Source: an uncultured Collinsella sp. (lineage in GTDB: Bacteria > Actinomycetota > Coriobacteriia > Coriobacteriales > Coriobacteriaceae). From it: a DNA stretch of 12,670 nt. Location: NCBI GenBank assembly GCA_902475445.1, contig CABRZN010000051.1:1-12670 (forward strand), written 5' to 3'. The notes below the pieces were generated by a model. It did not search any database, was not told where the DNA came from, and saw only the letters and a list, made by a program, of their open reading frames with translations. How positions within the stretch are numbered: position 1 is the first letter of the stretch; the number at the start of each line of letters is the position of its first letter. The translations under genes and the position numbers were made by a program. Positions 5,845 to 12,670 of this stretch are shown one piece after another.

Positions 5845-7117
5845 GAACCTCCCTGCGCGCATGGACCAAGCCGGAATCATCGACTCCGATGATAGCAACA
5901 TCGAGCAGGCACGGGGCTGTAAGTCCACAGGTATCGTCAAGACGGGCATGATGGAACGAACCGAGCGTCAGGTTGTCGCCGTACTCGAGGACGGCACGCT
6001 CGACGGTGCCCACGCGACGACGAGCGTCGGCAATGGTGAGTTCCTGCGCCGCGGCTCGCATACGACGGCTGCGCTCGGCCATAACCTCGGGCGGCACCTG
6101 GTCGGGCATATCGGCAGCAAGGGTACCGGGACGCTTGCTATAGCGGAACACGTGCATACGCGAGAAACCCACACGACGGCACAGCGCCAGCGACTCCTCG
6201 AACTCCTCGTCCGTCTCACCAGGAAAACCGACGATGACATCGCACGAAAGAGACGCCTGGGGCAAGTTGGCGCGAATCATACGCACCGTGTCCTCAAAGG
6301 TCTCGGCGCTATAGGGACGGCCCATGCGATGCAGAGTCGCTGTGCAGCCGGACTGCACGGGCAGGTGCAAAAACGGGGCGATACGCTGCGGATAGCGCGC
6401 CATAACCTTAAGCAGGCGCTCAGAGATATCCATGGGCTCGACCGAGGAAATGCGCACATGCGGAATAGACGTGCGTTCCATGATGGCCTCGAGCAGCTCA
6501 TCGATTTCGACATGCTCGTCGGTCGCGCTCTTGCCATCGTAGGCACCCAGGTTCACACCGGTCAGCACCACCTCGGGCACGCCGGCCTCCTGGGCCTCGC
6601 GAACTTGCTCGAGCACGGACTCGACGGGCACGGAGCGCTCGGGGCCGCGTGCCTTCCACACAATGCAATAGGTGCAGCGATGGTTGCAGCCGTCCTGGAT
6701 CTTCACGCCCAGCCGCGAACGACCGAGCGCATCGACCACGTCGCCATCGCTGCAGGCGGGAACGCTATCGGACTCAACGCCCAGCACCTCGCAGACACGT
6801 TCGGCGACATCGATCTTGGACGGCTCGGCGATCACGCGATCCGAAAGCTCCAACAGCTCCTCGGGATGCAAATTGACCACGCATCCGGTCACGACCACAT
6901 AGGGCTCGTTTGGATGGGCCAGCGCATGACGGACGGCCTTACGGGTCTTGGCCTCGGCCTCGCCCGTAACGGCACAAGTGTTAATGACGATCAGATCGGC
7001 ATCCTGAGGCTCCACAATAGCAAAGCCCAGGCGCATAAGATCGGCAGTGATACGGTCAGACTCAACCCGGTTGACACGGCAGCCGAGGTTGACGACGGAA
7101 ATATGGGGTGCGAGCAC
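5825..7117 (-). CDS. mtaB: tRNA (N6-L-threonylcarbamoyladenosine(37)-C2)-methylthiotransferase MtaB
   Basis: This radical-SAM enzyme of the MiaB/MtaB family adds a methylthio group to the t6A base at position 37 of tRNAs reading ANN codons. The product is 430 residues. The N-terminal methylthiotransferase domain has three cysteines for the auxiliary Fe-S cluster (C13 in NLGCRVN, C48 in NTCAVT, C79 in VTGCVV). The radical-SAM motif CxxxCxxC is C144, C148 and C151 (CNHRCTYC). It is followed by IVWKARGPERS, where many family members have IIP before the ARG. The last 60 residues sit where a TRAM domain is expected but look divergent. The start is GTG at 7115-7117 with AAGGAG (7123-7128) five bases upstream, overlapping the dnaJ stop. 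MtaB rather than MiaB is preferred because of the NLGCRVN start and the dnaJ-mtaB neighbourhood seen in Gram-positive bacteria. Confidence 0.9.
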   Translation of the reverse strand: MLAPHISVVNLGCRVNRVESDRITADLMRLGFAIVEPQDADLIVINTCAVTGEAEAKTRKAVRHALAHPNEPYVVVTGCVVNLHPEELLELSDRVIAEPSKIDVAERVCEVLGVESDSVPACSDGDVVDALGRSRLGVKIQDGCNHRCTYCIVWKARGPERSVPVESVLEQVREAQEAGVPEVVLTGVNLGAYDGKSATDEHVEIDELLEAIMERTSIPHVRISSVEPMDISERLLKVMARYPQRIAPFLHLPVQSGCTATLHRMGRPYSAETFEDTVRMIRANLPQASLSCDVIVGFPGETDEEFEESLALCRRVGFSRMHVFRYSKRPGTLAADMPDQVPPEVMAERSRRMRAAAQELTIADARRRVGTVERAVLEYGDNLTLGSFHHARLDDTCGLTAPCLLDVAIIGVDDSGLVHARREVHGSLED

Positions 7118-7122
7118 GCGGG

Positions 7123-7128
7123 CTCCTT
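7123..7128 (-). promoter_or_regulatory. Ribosome-binding site fixing the GTG start of mtaB
   Basis: AAGGAG shares bases with the TAA stop codon of the upstream dnaJ and lies five bases before the GTG. This supports the non-ATG start and translational coupling of dnaJ and mtaB. Confidence 0.7.
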
Positions 7129-8275
7129 AATCGAGGATATCGTCGAGGGCACTCTTGATACGGTCGGTCACCGACTTCTTACCGGAAGCGACGTCATCGC
7201 CCATCTCATCGGCAAAAGCACGGAGCAGCTCGCGCTGCTTATTGGAAAGATTGGTGGGAACGACCACGCGCAGTTGCACGATCAGGCGGCCACGCGAACC
7301 GCCACCGCCAATGCGCGGCATGCCGTAATTATTGACGCTCACGGTGTCGCCGTACTGGGCGCCGGCGGGAACCGTCACCTTAACGACCTCGTCGGGCATA
7401 ATGCCCTCGACCTCGATCTCGCAGCCGAGCGCAGCCTGCGCAATCGAGATATCGCTCACCAGGTACAGGTCGTCCCCGTTGCGCTTAAAGCACTCATGGT
7501 CGGCAACGCGCACGTTGACAATCAGGTCGCCCGAAGGCTCGCCGCGAAGGCCGGCCTCGCCAAAGCCGCTCACACGCAGCTGGCGACCGGTCGAAACGCC
7601 GGCGGGAATATCGATGTCGATCTTTTCGTGCGAAGGCGTGCGGCCCTGACCGTCGCAGGTCTCGCAGGGATGGTCGATGACCGTGCCCTCGCCATGGCAG
7701 TCGGGGCAAGGCGAAGAGGACTGAACCTGGCCCAAAAACGATCGCTGAACCGTCGTGACATAGCCCGTACCGTGGCATCGGCCGCACTGCTTTTCCTGTG
7801 CGCCCTCTGCCCTACCGGTGCCGTTGCAGTCCTCGCAAGGAGCAAGGCGGTCATAGCTGATCGTCTTTTTGCAGCCGAGCGCCGCCTCCTCGAGCGTCAC
7901 CGAAAGCGAGATGGCCATATCACGTCCGCGACGACGCTCACGACGGCTGCGGGCGCCACCGCCGGCACCGCCGCCAAAGAACGACGAGAACAAGTCGTCC
8001 ATGCCCATGCCACCAAAGATATCGTTGATATCGACGTAGCCCGAACCACCAGGGCCGTCGGCAGTGCCGTAACGGTCGTAGTTAGCACGCTTCTGCTCAT
8101 CGGAAAGAACGGAATAGGCCTCGTTGAGCTCCTTGAACTTGGCCTCGGCCTCGGGGTCGTCCGAAACATCCGGATGTACGGTACGGGCCTTCTTTAGAAA
8201 CGCACGCTTAATCGTCCGCGCGTCGGCATCCCTGTCGACGCCAAGCACCTCGTAGTAATCCCTATTTTCCGACAC
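7127..8275 (-). CDS. dnaJ: Chaperone protein DnaJ (Hsp40), canonical type I
   Basis: DnaJ delivers unfolded proteins to DnaK and stimulates its ATPase. The product is 382 residues, normal for type I. The J domain (about 7-70) has HPD at 34-36. A Gly/Phe-rich linker covers about 73-108. The zinc finger has four CxxCxGxG repeats at C147/C150, C164/C167, C190/C193 and C204/C207. Both C-terminal substrate domains are present (about 119-260 and 261-340), followed by the dimerisation end. The start is GTG at 8273-8275, supported by GGAAGGA (8283-8289) seven bases upstream. The open frame back to 8341 has no J-domain homology. A candidate promoter lies in the 81-bp gap before it, and no CIRCE (TTAGCACTC/GAGTGCTAA) or HAIR operator is seen there. 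It follows a second, unusual dnaJ-like gene. Confidence 0.96.
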   Translation of the reverse strand: MSENRDYYEVLGVDRDADARTIKRAFLKKARTVHPDVSDDPEAEAKFKELNEAYSVLSDEQKRANYDRYGTADGPGGSGYVDINDIFGGMGMDDLFSSFFGGGAGGGARSRRERRRGRDMAISLSVTLEEAALGCKKTISYDRLAPCEDCNGTGRAEGAQEKQCGRCHGTGYVTTVQRSFLGQVQSSSPCPDCHGEGTVIDHPCETCDGQGRTPSHEKIDIDIPAGVSTGRQLRVSGFGEAGLRGEPSGDLIVNVRVADHECFKRNGDDLYLVSDISIAQAALGCEIEVEGIMPDEVVKVTVPAGAQYGDTVSVNNYGMPRIGGGGSRGRLIVQLRVVVPTNLSNKQRELLRAFADEMGDDVASGKKSVTDRIKSALDDILD

Positions 8276-8296
8276 GACCGAATCCTTCCGACTTTC

Positions 8297-8325
8297 ATTA
8301 TTGTCACAGTGCGTCCTATACCCAA
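8297..8325 (-). promoter_or_regulatory. Candidate sigma-70 promoter for dnaJ and downstream genes
   Basis: On the minus strand TTGGGT (8320-8325) is separated by exactly 17 bp from AATAAT (8297-8302). These match the -35 and -10 consensus at about three and five of six positions. The gap between the two dnaJ genes is the longest in the lepA-recO run, which makes an internal promoter plausible. Transcription would start around 8290, giving a very short leader that still includes the dnaJ ribosome-binding site. Confidence 0.45.
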
Positions 8326-8356
8326 GCAGGGCCGACCGCAAACAGAGGGTTTGATG

Positions 8357-9460
8357 TTATTGCATTTGGTACGGCGAAAGCATGGCCCGTTGCGAACAGC
8401 TCGCGAACCAAACCGACACGAGCGCGAACATGAAGCCGTTGGCAAAACCGTTGGCAAACTGCATCGCGCCGCGCTTCCACCACAGCAGGCTGCGATGAAG
8501 CACGCCGTCCGAAAGCACCATGAACAGGCCCATGGCAAACGGAATAAAGCACATCATGGCAAAGGCCGAGAACACGCCCGAGATGGCCGAGAGTACCAAA
8601 AACGGCGCCACGATGCCCATCAGGTAAAAACCGGTACGAGCTTTGCCTTCCAAGCGCTCGGCCTCAACATGGGCGCGGCCGACCAGATCGCCGCCCGCGG
8701 CACCGTTGGTGCCAGCATGACCCATGCCGCCAATGCGGACCTCGTCGCCATCGTGCGTGCCGGCAGGAAACTCAATCGTCTGCTCGGAGGTTACGCGAGT
8801 ACGACCGCTGCCGCCGCAATCAGGGCAGGGGTCGGCCACGACCTTACCGGAACCGCCGCACTCGGGGCAGACCGACTGGAACGTACCCGCACCAAACAGG
8901 AAGGACAGGTCGACGTCGATGTGGCCGCGGCCACCGCAGCTCGGGCAGGTATGGGCATGCTCAGACGAAACGGAGCCCGAACCGCCGCAGTTGTTACAGG
9001 TATCGAAGCGCGTGTAGCGGACGGTCTTGCGGGCACCGCCCTTGGCCTCCTTGGCGTCGAGTTTGATATCAACGACCACGTTGGCGCCGTTCTCGGGATT
9101 GTAGGCAGCCTGCCCGCGACGCGGCTGGCCCCAGGCGCCACCAAAGGGAAAACCGCCCTCAAAGGGATTGCCATAGCCCGCGCTGCCGGCGTAGCCGCCG
9201 CCATAGGGCGAAGCCGTAGGAGCGCCGGCGAAGGGGTTGCCCGAACGCATGGCGTCGTAGCGCGAACGCTTCTGCTCGTCCGAAAGCACGGCGTAGGCCT
9301 CGGAAACCTCTTTAAACTTTTCCTCGGCATCCGGCTCTTTGTTGACGTCCGGATGGAGCTTGCGGGCCTTTTGCTGGAAGGCCTTTTGAATATCACGCGA
9401 GGTGGCGTCCTTGGAGACACCCAAAATCTCGTAGTAATCTTTTTCGTTCATCGTCGCCAT
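8357..9460 (-). CDS. DnaJ-like protein with C-terminal membrane segments
   Basis: This 367-residue protein combines a DnaJ front half with a membrane tail. The J domain (about 7-70) has HPD at 36-38. The Gly/Phe/Pro-rich linker (72-118) repeats GNPF at 74 and 97. The first C-terminal domain (about 126-265) is interrupted by a complete zinc finger with CxxCGGxG units at C155/C158, C172/C175, C198/C201 and C212/C215, and continues with FPAGTHDGDEVRIGGMGHAG. After about residue 270 the usual second C-terminal domain and dimerisation region are absent. Instead there are hydrophobic stretches at about 277-298, 300-317 and 336-355, with WWKR between the second and third. It would be a Hsp70 co-chaperone fixed in the cytoplasmic membrane with its J domain in the cytosol. 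The start is ATG at 9458-9460 with AGGAGG nine bases upstream; M4 is an alternative. Its clients are unknown. Not recognised as a named family. Confidence 0.9.
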   Translation of the reverse strand: MATMNEKDYYEILGVSKDATSRDIQKAFQQKARKLHPDVNKEPDAEEKFKEVSEAYAVLSDEQKRSRYDAMRSGNPFAGAPTASPYGGGYAGSAGYGNPFEGGFPFGGAWGQPRRGQAAYNPENGANVVVDIKLDAKEAKGGARKTVRYTRFDTCNNCGGSGSVSSEHAHTCPSCGGRGHIDVDLSFLFGAGTFQSVCPECGGSGKVVADPCPDCGGSGRTRVTSEQTIEFPAGTHDGDEVRIGGMGHAGTNGAAGGDLVGRAHVEAERLEGKARTGFYLMGIVAPFLVLSAISGVFSAFAMMCFIPFAMGLFMVLSDGVLHRSLLWWKRGAMQFANGFANGFMFALVSVWFASCSQRAMLSPYQMQ

Positions 9461-9469
9461 GCGCGGCAA

Positions 9470-9475
9470 CCTCCT
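9470..9475 (-). promoter_or_regulatory. Ribosome-binding site setting the start of the membrane DnaJ-like gene
   Basis: A perfect AGGAGG lies nine bases before ATG 9458-9460 and downstream of a possible GTG at 9479-9481, which rules out the longer form. Upstream in the same 58-bp gap is an AT-rich stretch AATATATA (9489-9496) that could serve as a -10 element, but no -35 partner is convincing. Confidence 0.6.
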
Positions 9476-9518
9476 GCTCACAGCAGCGTATATATTCCGG
9501 TAATTCTACCCGAGCGGC

Positions 9519-10751
9519 CTAAGCTAGATCCCAAAACAGCTCGAACAGAACATTTCCATCGAGCCAGCCCAGGTGTGTCGGCGCCAGACGAGCTCGGACA
9601 TGGCCCGCGAGGACGTCTGCCGAAGTGAAGGGTCCCTCATGGACTCCGAGCGTCTCGGGCACCCAAGTGGCAAGACCCAATTCGAGCGCGCGATCGCAGG
9701 CAGCTGCCAGCTCGCCCGTTGGGATGACGCAAGCTGCACGAACCAACAGATCGGACGCAATACCGCGCGTCATGCGACAAGCGAGCATCAGGTCTTCAGC
9801 CGCAGCCTCACGCTGCGACAGATATTCAGTCTCGAACGCCGTCGCGTCATCGTCACGTTGCACCAGACGCACGCGGTACGCAACGCCTCGAGAAGAAACA
9901 CCGGGGAACAAACCTGCAAGACGGTCGAAATCCCCGGCGTCGAGCATGCCCGCGGCAGAACGACCCAGGCCCAGGTAGCCCCGTCCGGTCCAGTAGGCAA
10001 TGTTATGGGCGCACTCATGGCCGTCGAGCGCATAGCTTGCCACCTCATACGGGTGATAGCCGGCCGCACCCAGACGCTCACGCGCCACATCCATGCACGA
10101 AGCTTGAAAATCCTCGTCGGGCTCGACCGACTCGTCGCGGCACGCCATGCGATAAAGGGGCGTCCCCTCCTCAAGCGTAAGCGGGTAGACCGACACATGA
10201 TGCGGAGCCGCCGCCAGCACGCCATCGAGCGTGTGCTTCCAACTCGCTGCGGTCTGCCCGGGAAGTCCGCACATAAGGTCGCACGACACATCGAGCCCAG
10301 CGTCCTTAACCGTCGCGATGGCGGCGAGCGCCCGATCGGCATCGTGAATACGGCCGATGGCAGTAAGTTCGGTGTTATCGAGCGTTTGCACGCCCAGAGA
10401 GACGCGTGTGACACCAACCTTGGCAAGCGCAGCGGCAAGCTCGGCGGTCAGCGACTCGGGATTGGCCTCGCAGGTAAACTCAACGGGGGCGCACCACGCA
10501 CGAATACGCCGCGCCAGCTCCACCAGGCGCTCCCCCGCCAGCGACGGCGTACCGCCGCCAACATAGACGGTGCGGATCTGGTCAAGGGCCCCAGCCTTGC
10601 CAAAAGCATCGAGACGCGCGAACAACTGCTCAAAATAGAAATCGAGCGCAGCGCTCAGGTCGCACGGAGCAAAACTGCGTGAGTCAAAGTCGCAGTACCG
10701 GCACTTTTGGGCGCAAAACGGCACGTGCACGTACAGCGCGGTAACGGCCAC
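9519..10751 (-). CDS. hemW: Radical SAM heme chaperone HemW (coproporphyrinogen III oxidase-like)
   Basis: HemW proteins, long annotated as oxygen-independent coproporphyrinogen oxidase, bind an Fe-S cluster and heme and are thought to insert heme into target proteins. The product is 410 residues. The radical-SAM motif is YVHVPFCAQKCRYCDF with C13, C17 and C20. HemN proper has an additional cysteine after this motif, whereas this protein has Phe at 22 in the CDF form typical of HemW. GGGTPS at 65-70 is the SAM-binding strand, and HNIAYW in the second half is the HemW-type HNxxYW motif. A helical C-terminal domain follows. The start is GTG at 10749-10751, two bases after the dus stop, with only a weak GGGGG upstream, so translation probably depends on coupling to dus. 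Placement between lepA and dnaJ is conserved in Gram-positive bacteria. Confidence 0.93.
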   Translation of the reverse strand: MAVTALYVHVPFCAQKCRYCDFDSRSFAPCDLSAALDFYFEQLFARLDAFGKAGALDQIRTVYVGGGTPSLAGERLVELARRIRAWCAPVEFTCEANPESLTAELAAALAKVGVTRVSLGVQTLDNTELTAIGRIHDADRALAAIATVKDAGLDVSCDLMCGLPGQTAASWKHTLDGVLAAAPHHVSVYPLTLEEGTPLYRMACRDESVEPDEDFQASCMDVARERLGAAGYHPYEVASYALDGHECAHNIAYWTGRGYLGLGRSAAGMLDAGDFDRLAGLFPGVSSRGVAYRVRLVQRDDDATAFETEYLSQREAAAEDLMLACRMTRGIASDLLVRAACVIPTGELAAACDRALELGLATWVPETLGVHEGPFTSADVLAGHVRARLAPTHLGWLDGNVLFELFWDLA

Positions 10752-10753
10752 CC

Positions 10754-11797
10754 TTAAGCCCCCAGCGGATGAGGGGGCACCGATTCGCCGGCGGCAAGGG
10801 CAGCCTCGCAGGCCACCACATCGCGCTCGATCTCATCGACCAGCGCCATGAACTCCTCGTACGTGGAGCAGCGCACCACATGAGCACGCCAAGCGGCGGC
10901 ATGGGGCATGCCTTTTAAGTACCAGCTTGCGTACGTACGGGCACGCGACATGAGCGGCAGGAGCTCATGCGTCAGCGTTAGGTGCTCACGCAGGGCGTCT
11001 AGGCGCTCAACGGAGCTGCGCGCCGGCACCGGCATGCCATCGAGCGCAAGGGCGCGAGCATCACCGAACACCCACGGATTGCCGTAGATGCCGCGCGCGA
11101 TAAACACCGCGCTGGCACCAGAACTGCGCAGATGCTCCGCGGCATCCTCGGCGCAGAACACATCGCCCGAACCGATAACGGGAATTTCGACGGCGTCGGC
11201 AACCTCATCGACAACCGACCAATCGGCCTGGCCGGTGTAGAGCTGCGTGGCACAACGACCGTGCACGGCAACTGCAGAGGCGCCCGCCCCTTCAAGCATC
11301 TGGGCAAACGTTGCGGCGTTGCGGTCCTCGGCATAAAAACCCTTGCGGATCTTCACGGTCACGGGAACATGCGCCGCGCCCACCGCTGCCTCGACAATCT
11401 TCTCGGCCAGGTCGGGCGTGCGCATAAGCGCCGAGCCTTCGCCCTTAGTAACGACCTTGCGAGCCGGACAGGCCATGTTGATATCAATCAATGACAGGCG
11501 ATCGCCCACACGCTCCTCGACGGCGGCGACGGCACTCGCAAACTGCTCGGGCTTGGAGCCAAAGAGCTGCACGCAAATCTGCTGCTCCTCGTCGGCCGGT
11601 AGCACCAGGCGCCAGGTCTTGTTGCTGGCATAGGCAAGGCCCGCCACGCTCACCATCTCGCTATAGGCGAGATTGGCACCGCGGCGGCGGCACATGATGC
11701 GATAAGCGGGATCGGTTACGCCCGCCATGGGAGCCATAAGGAACGGCTGCTCGGCATAGGCGCCCAGCAGCCGCTTGCTGTATTCGGAAAGCGCCAT
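10754..11797 (-). CDS. dus: tRNA-dihydrouridine synthase (Dus family)
   Basis: Dus enzymes reduce specific uridines in the tRNA D-loop to dihydrouridine, using FMN and NADPH. The product is 347 residues. The TIM-barrel FMN domain shows APMAGVTD (22-29), the QLFG strand (77-80), the catalytic cysteine C110 in DINMACPARKVV, K149 in VKIRKG, HGR (179-181), the phosphate-binding GSGDV (209-213) and ARGIYGNPW (234-242). NMACP at the active site differs slightly from the more common NMGCP. The C-terminal helical RNA-binding domain occupies about 255-335. The overall layout is like the DusB-type proteins of Gram-positive bacteria, but the exact target uridine cannot be read, so the symbol is kept general. 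The start is ATG at 11795-11797, four bases after the lepA stop; the Shine-Dalgarno is weak (TAGGT overlapping that stop), pointing to translational coupling. Confidence 0.94.
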   Translation of the reverse strand: MALSEYSKRLLGAYAEQPFLMAPMAGVTDPAYRIMCRRRGANLAYSEMVSVAGLAYASNKTWRLVLPADEEQQICVQLFGSKPEQFASAVAAVEERVGDRLSLIDINMACPARKVVTKGEGSALMRTPDLAEKIVEAAVGAAHVPVTVKIRKGFYAEDRNAATFAQMLEGAGASAVAVHGRCATQLYTGQADWSVVDEVADAVEIPVIGSGDVFCAEDAAEHLRSSGASAVFIARGIYGNPWVFGDARALALDGMPVPARSSVERLDALREHLTLTHELLPLMSRARTYASWYLKGMPHAAAWRAHVVRCSTYEEFMALVDEIERDVVACEAALAAGESVPPHPLGA

Positions 11798-11801
11798 AGA
11801 C

Positions 11802-12670
11802 CTACTCGTCCACCTTGAGGATCGCCATAAAGGCCTCCTGCGGGACCTCGACCGAGCCGATGGCCTTCATGCGCTTCTTGCCCTCTTTCTGCTTCTCGAG
11901 CAGCTTGCGCTTACGCGAGATATCGCCGCCGTAGCACTTAGCAAGAACGTCCTTGCGACGCGCTTTGACGGTGGAACGGGCGATGATTTTGTTGCCGATA
12001 GCACCCTGGATGGGAACCTCGAACAGCTGACGCGGGATGATCTCCTTAAGTTTGTCGCACAGACCACGGGCCAGGCCATAGGCCTTGTCCTTATGGACGA
12101 TAAACGACAGCGCGTCCACCTCGTCGCCCGAAAGCAAGATATCGAGCTTCACGAGCTCGGAGGGACGGTACTCGTTGAACTCGTAGTCGAGCGAGGCATA
12201 GCCCTTGGTACGACTCTTGAGCTGGTCAAAGAAGTCCAAGATGAGCTCGGCGAGCGGCATATCGAAGCGCATCTCGACCGATTTGCTCGTGAGGTGAATC
12301 ATGTCGGTCGTTACGCCGCGGTGCTCGATGGCGAGCTGCATAACGGCACCCGTGTACTCAGGCGGGCAGATGATCTTTGCCTTGAGGTAGGGTTCCTCGA
12401 TACGCTCAATGCGCGTGGCCTCGGGAAGGTCCTGCGGACTGCGGACATCGATCATTTCGCCGTCGGTCTTGTAGACGTGATAGTCCACCGAGGGGCTCGT
12501 GGCAATGAGGTCAAGATTGAACTCACGCTCCAGGCGCTCCTTGACGACCTCCATATGCAGCAGGCCCAAGAAGCCCACGCGGAAGCCAAAGCCGAGCGCC
12601 ACGGACGTTTCGGGCTCCCACACCAACGACGGGTCGTTGACGTGCAGCTTATCGAGCGCGTCGCGCAGGT
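11802..12670 (-). CDS. lepA: Elongation factor 4 (LepA), 5' end outside window
   Basis: LepA is a ribosome-associated GTPase related to EF-G that acts in translation, probably initiation or ribosome biogenesis, and was proposed to back-translocate stalled ribosomes. The window contains the last 289 codons. The G domain and the following beta domain lie beyond the right edge. Visible are the end of domain II and domain III/IV (GFRVGFLGLLHMEVVKERL, then the SPSVDYHVYKTDGE segment), the EF-G V-like domain (EPYLKAKIICPPEYTGAVMQ), and the LepA-specific C-terminal domain with CYGGDISRKRKLLEKQKEGK. These last motifs separate LepA from EF-G. The stop is TAG at 11802-11804, four bases before the dus ATG. 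The frame runs unbroken to the window edge; a TTG at 12624-12626 is internal and not the true start. Confidence 0.97.
   Translation of the reverse strand, partial: LRDALDKLHVNDPSLVWEPETSVALGFGFRVGFLGLLHMEVVKERLEREFNLDLIATSPSVDYHVYKTDGEMIDVRSPQDLPEATRIERIEEPYLKAKIICPPEYTGAVMQLAIEHRGVTTDMIHLTSKSVEMRFDMPLAELILDFFDQLKSRTKGYASLDYEFNEYRPSELVKLDILLSGDEVDALSFIVHKDKAYGLARGLCDKLKEIIPRQLFEVPIQGAIGNKIIARSTVKARRKDVLAKCYGGDISRKRKLLEKQKEGKKRMKAIGSVEVPQEAFMAILKVDE

Noticed and set aside
5845..5949. Longer PhoH product starting at 5949
   Set aside because: The extra 35 residues lie entirely inside mtaB and do not resemble PhoH; the ATG at 5842-5844 has AGGGAGG in front of it.
5510..8197. 895-codon open frame on the plus strand
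   Set aside because: It lies opposite phoH, mtaB and dnaJ, all of which have clear catalytic motifs on the minus strand. Its product is low-complexity (rich in Ala, Gly, His, Arg), has no recognisable domain, and results from the scarcity of certain codons in GC-rich genes.
8357..8632. Frameshift or sequencing error as the cause of the hydrophobic tail of the DnaJ-like protein
   Set aside because: The other two minus-strand frames here contain no sequence resembling the second DnaJ substrate domain, and the membrane frame is continuous with the zinc-finger part and ends in a proper stop.
8309..9628. 439-codon open frame on the plus strand
   Set aside because: It is antisense to the membrane DnaJ-like gene. 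The minus-strand frame has the HPD and eight zinc-finger cysteines, so the plus frame is not a gene.
1..12670. tRNA/rRNA genes, CRISPR arrays, insertion sequences, attachment sites, toxin or defence genes
   Set aside because: None were seen on either strand; coding is nearly continuous with conserved housekeeping genes.

Overview
The window is an ordinary-looking chromosomal block from a GC-rich bacterium. Thirteen protein genes all lie on the minus strand and are packed almost end to end. Read in the direction of transcription (high to low coordinates) the order is lepA (5' end cut off), dus, hemW, a membrane-type dnaJ, a canonical dnaJ, mtaB, phoH, ybeY, dgkA, era, recO, rpsO, pnp (3' end cut off). 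The order lepA-hemW-(hrcA)-dnaJ-...-phoH-ybeY-era-recO is a known core cluster of Gram-positive bacteria. High GC combined with dgkA and mtaB in the cluster points to a high-GC Gram-positive lineage. My impression from the protein sequences is class Coriobacteriia, perhaps Collinsella, but this is a judgement and no search was run.

Right part (about 8.3-12.7 kb): the end of lepA (translation factor EF4), a tRNA-dihydrouridine synthase, the radical-SAM heme chaperone HemW, and then an unusual DnaJ-like protein. That protein keeps the J domain, a G/F-rich linker and all four zinc-finger CxxC motifs. Its C-terminal substrate-binding/dimerisation region is replaced by hydrophobic membrane segments. 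It sits where related clusters carry the heat-shock repressor gene hrcA. No hrcA, CIRCE or HAIR operator was seen.

Middle part (about 2.1-8.3 kb): canonical dnaJ with a candidate promoter of its own, then mtaB (tRNA methylthiotransferase), phoH (ATPase), ybeY (endoribonuclease for rRNA maturation), dgkA (undecaprenol/diacylglycerol kinase), era (ribosome-assembly GTPase) and recO (DNA repair). Genes overlap or are separated by at most about 15 bp, several use GTG or TTG starts, and Shine-Dalgarno sites overlap upstream stop codons. This is a translationally coupled operon. Era carries an unusual acidic N-terminal extension of about 60 residues.

Left part (1-2.1 kb): rpsO (S15) and pnp (PNPase). 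rpsO has a leader with a compact hairpin next to its ribosome-binding site. A factor-independent terminator/attenuator lies just after rpsO, followed by a 149-bp gap with three further hairpins before pnp. This layout resembles the autoregulated rpsO-pnp operon of E. coli. The window's common theme is RNA and translation: ribosomal protein, rRNA maturation (ybeY, era), tRNA modification (dus, mtaB), RNA decay (pnp), translation factor (lepA) and protein folding (two dnaJ). There are no mobile elements, CRISPR arrays, tRNA or rRNA genes, and no gene-free stretch longer than 150 bp.
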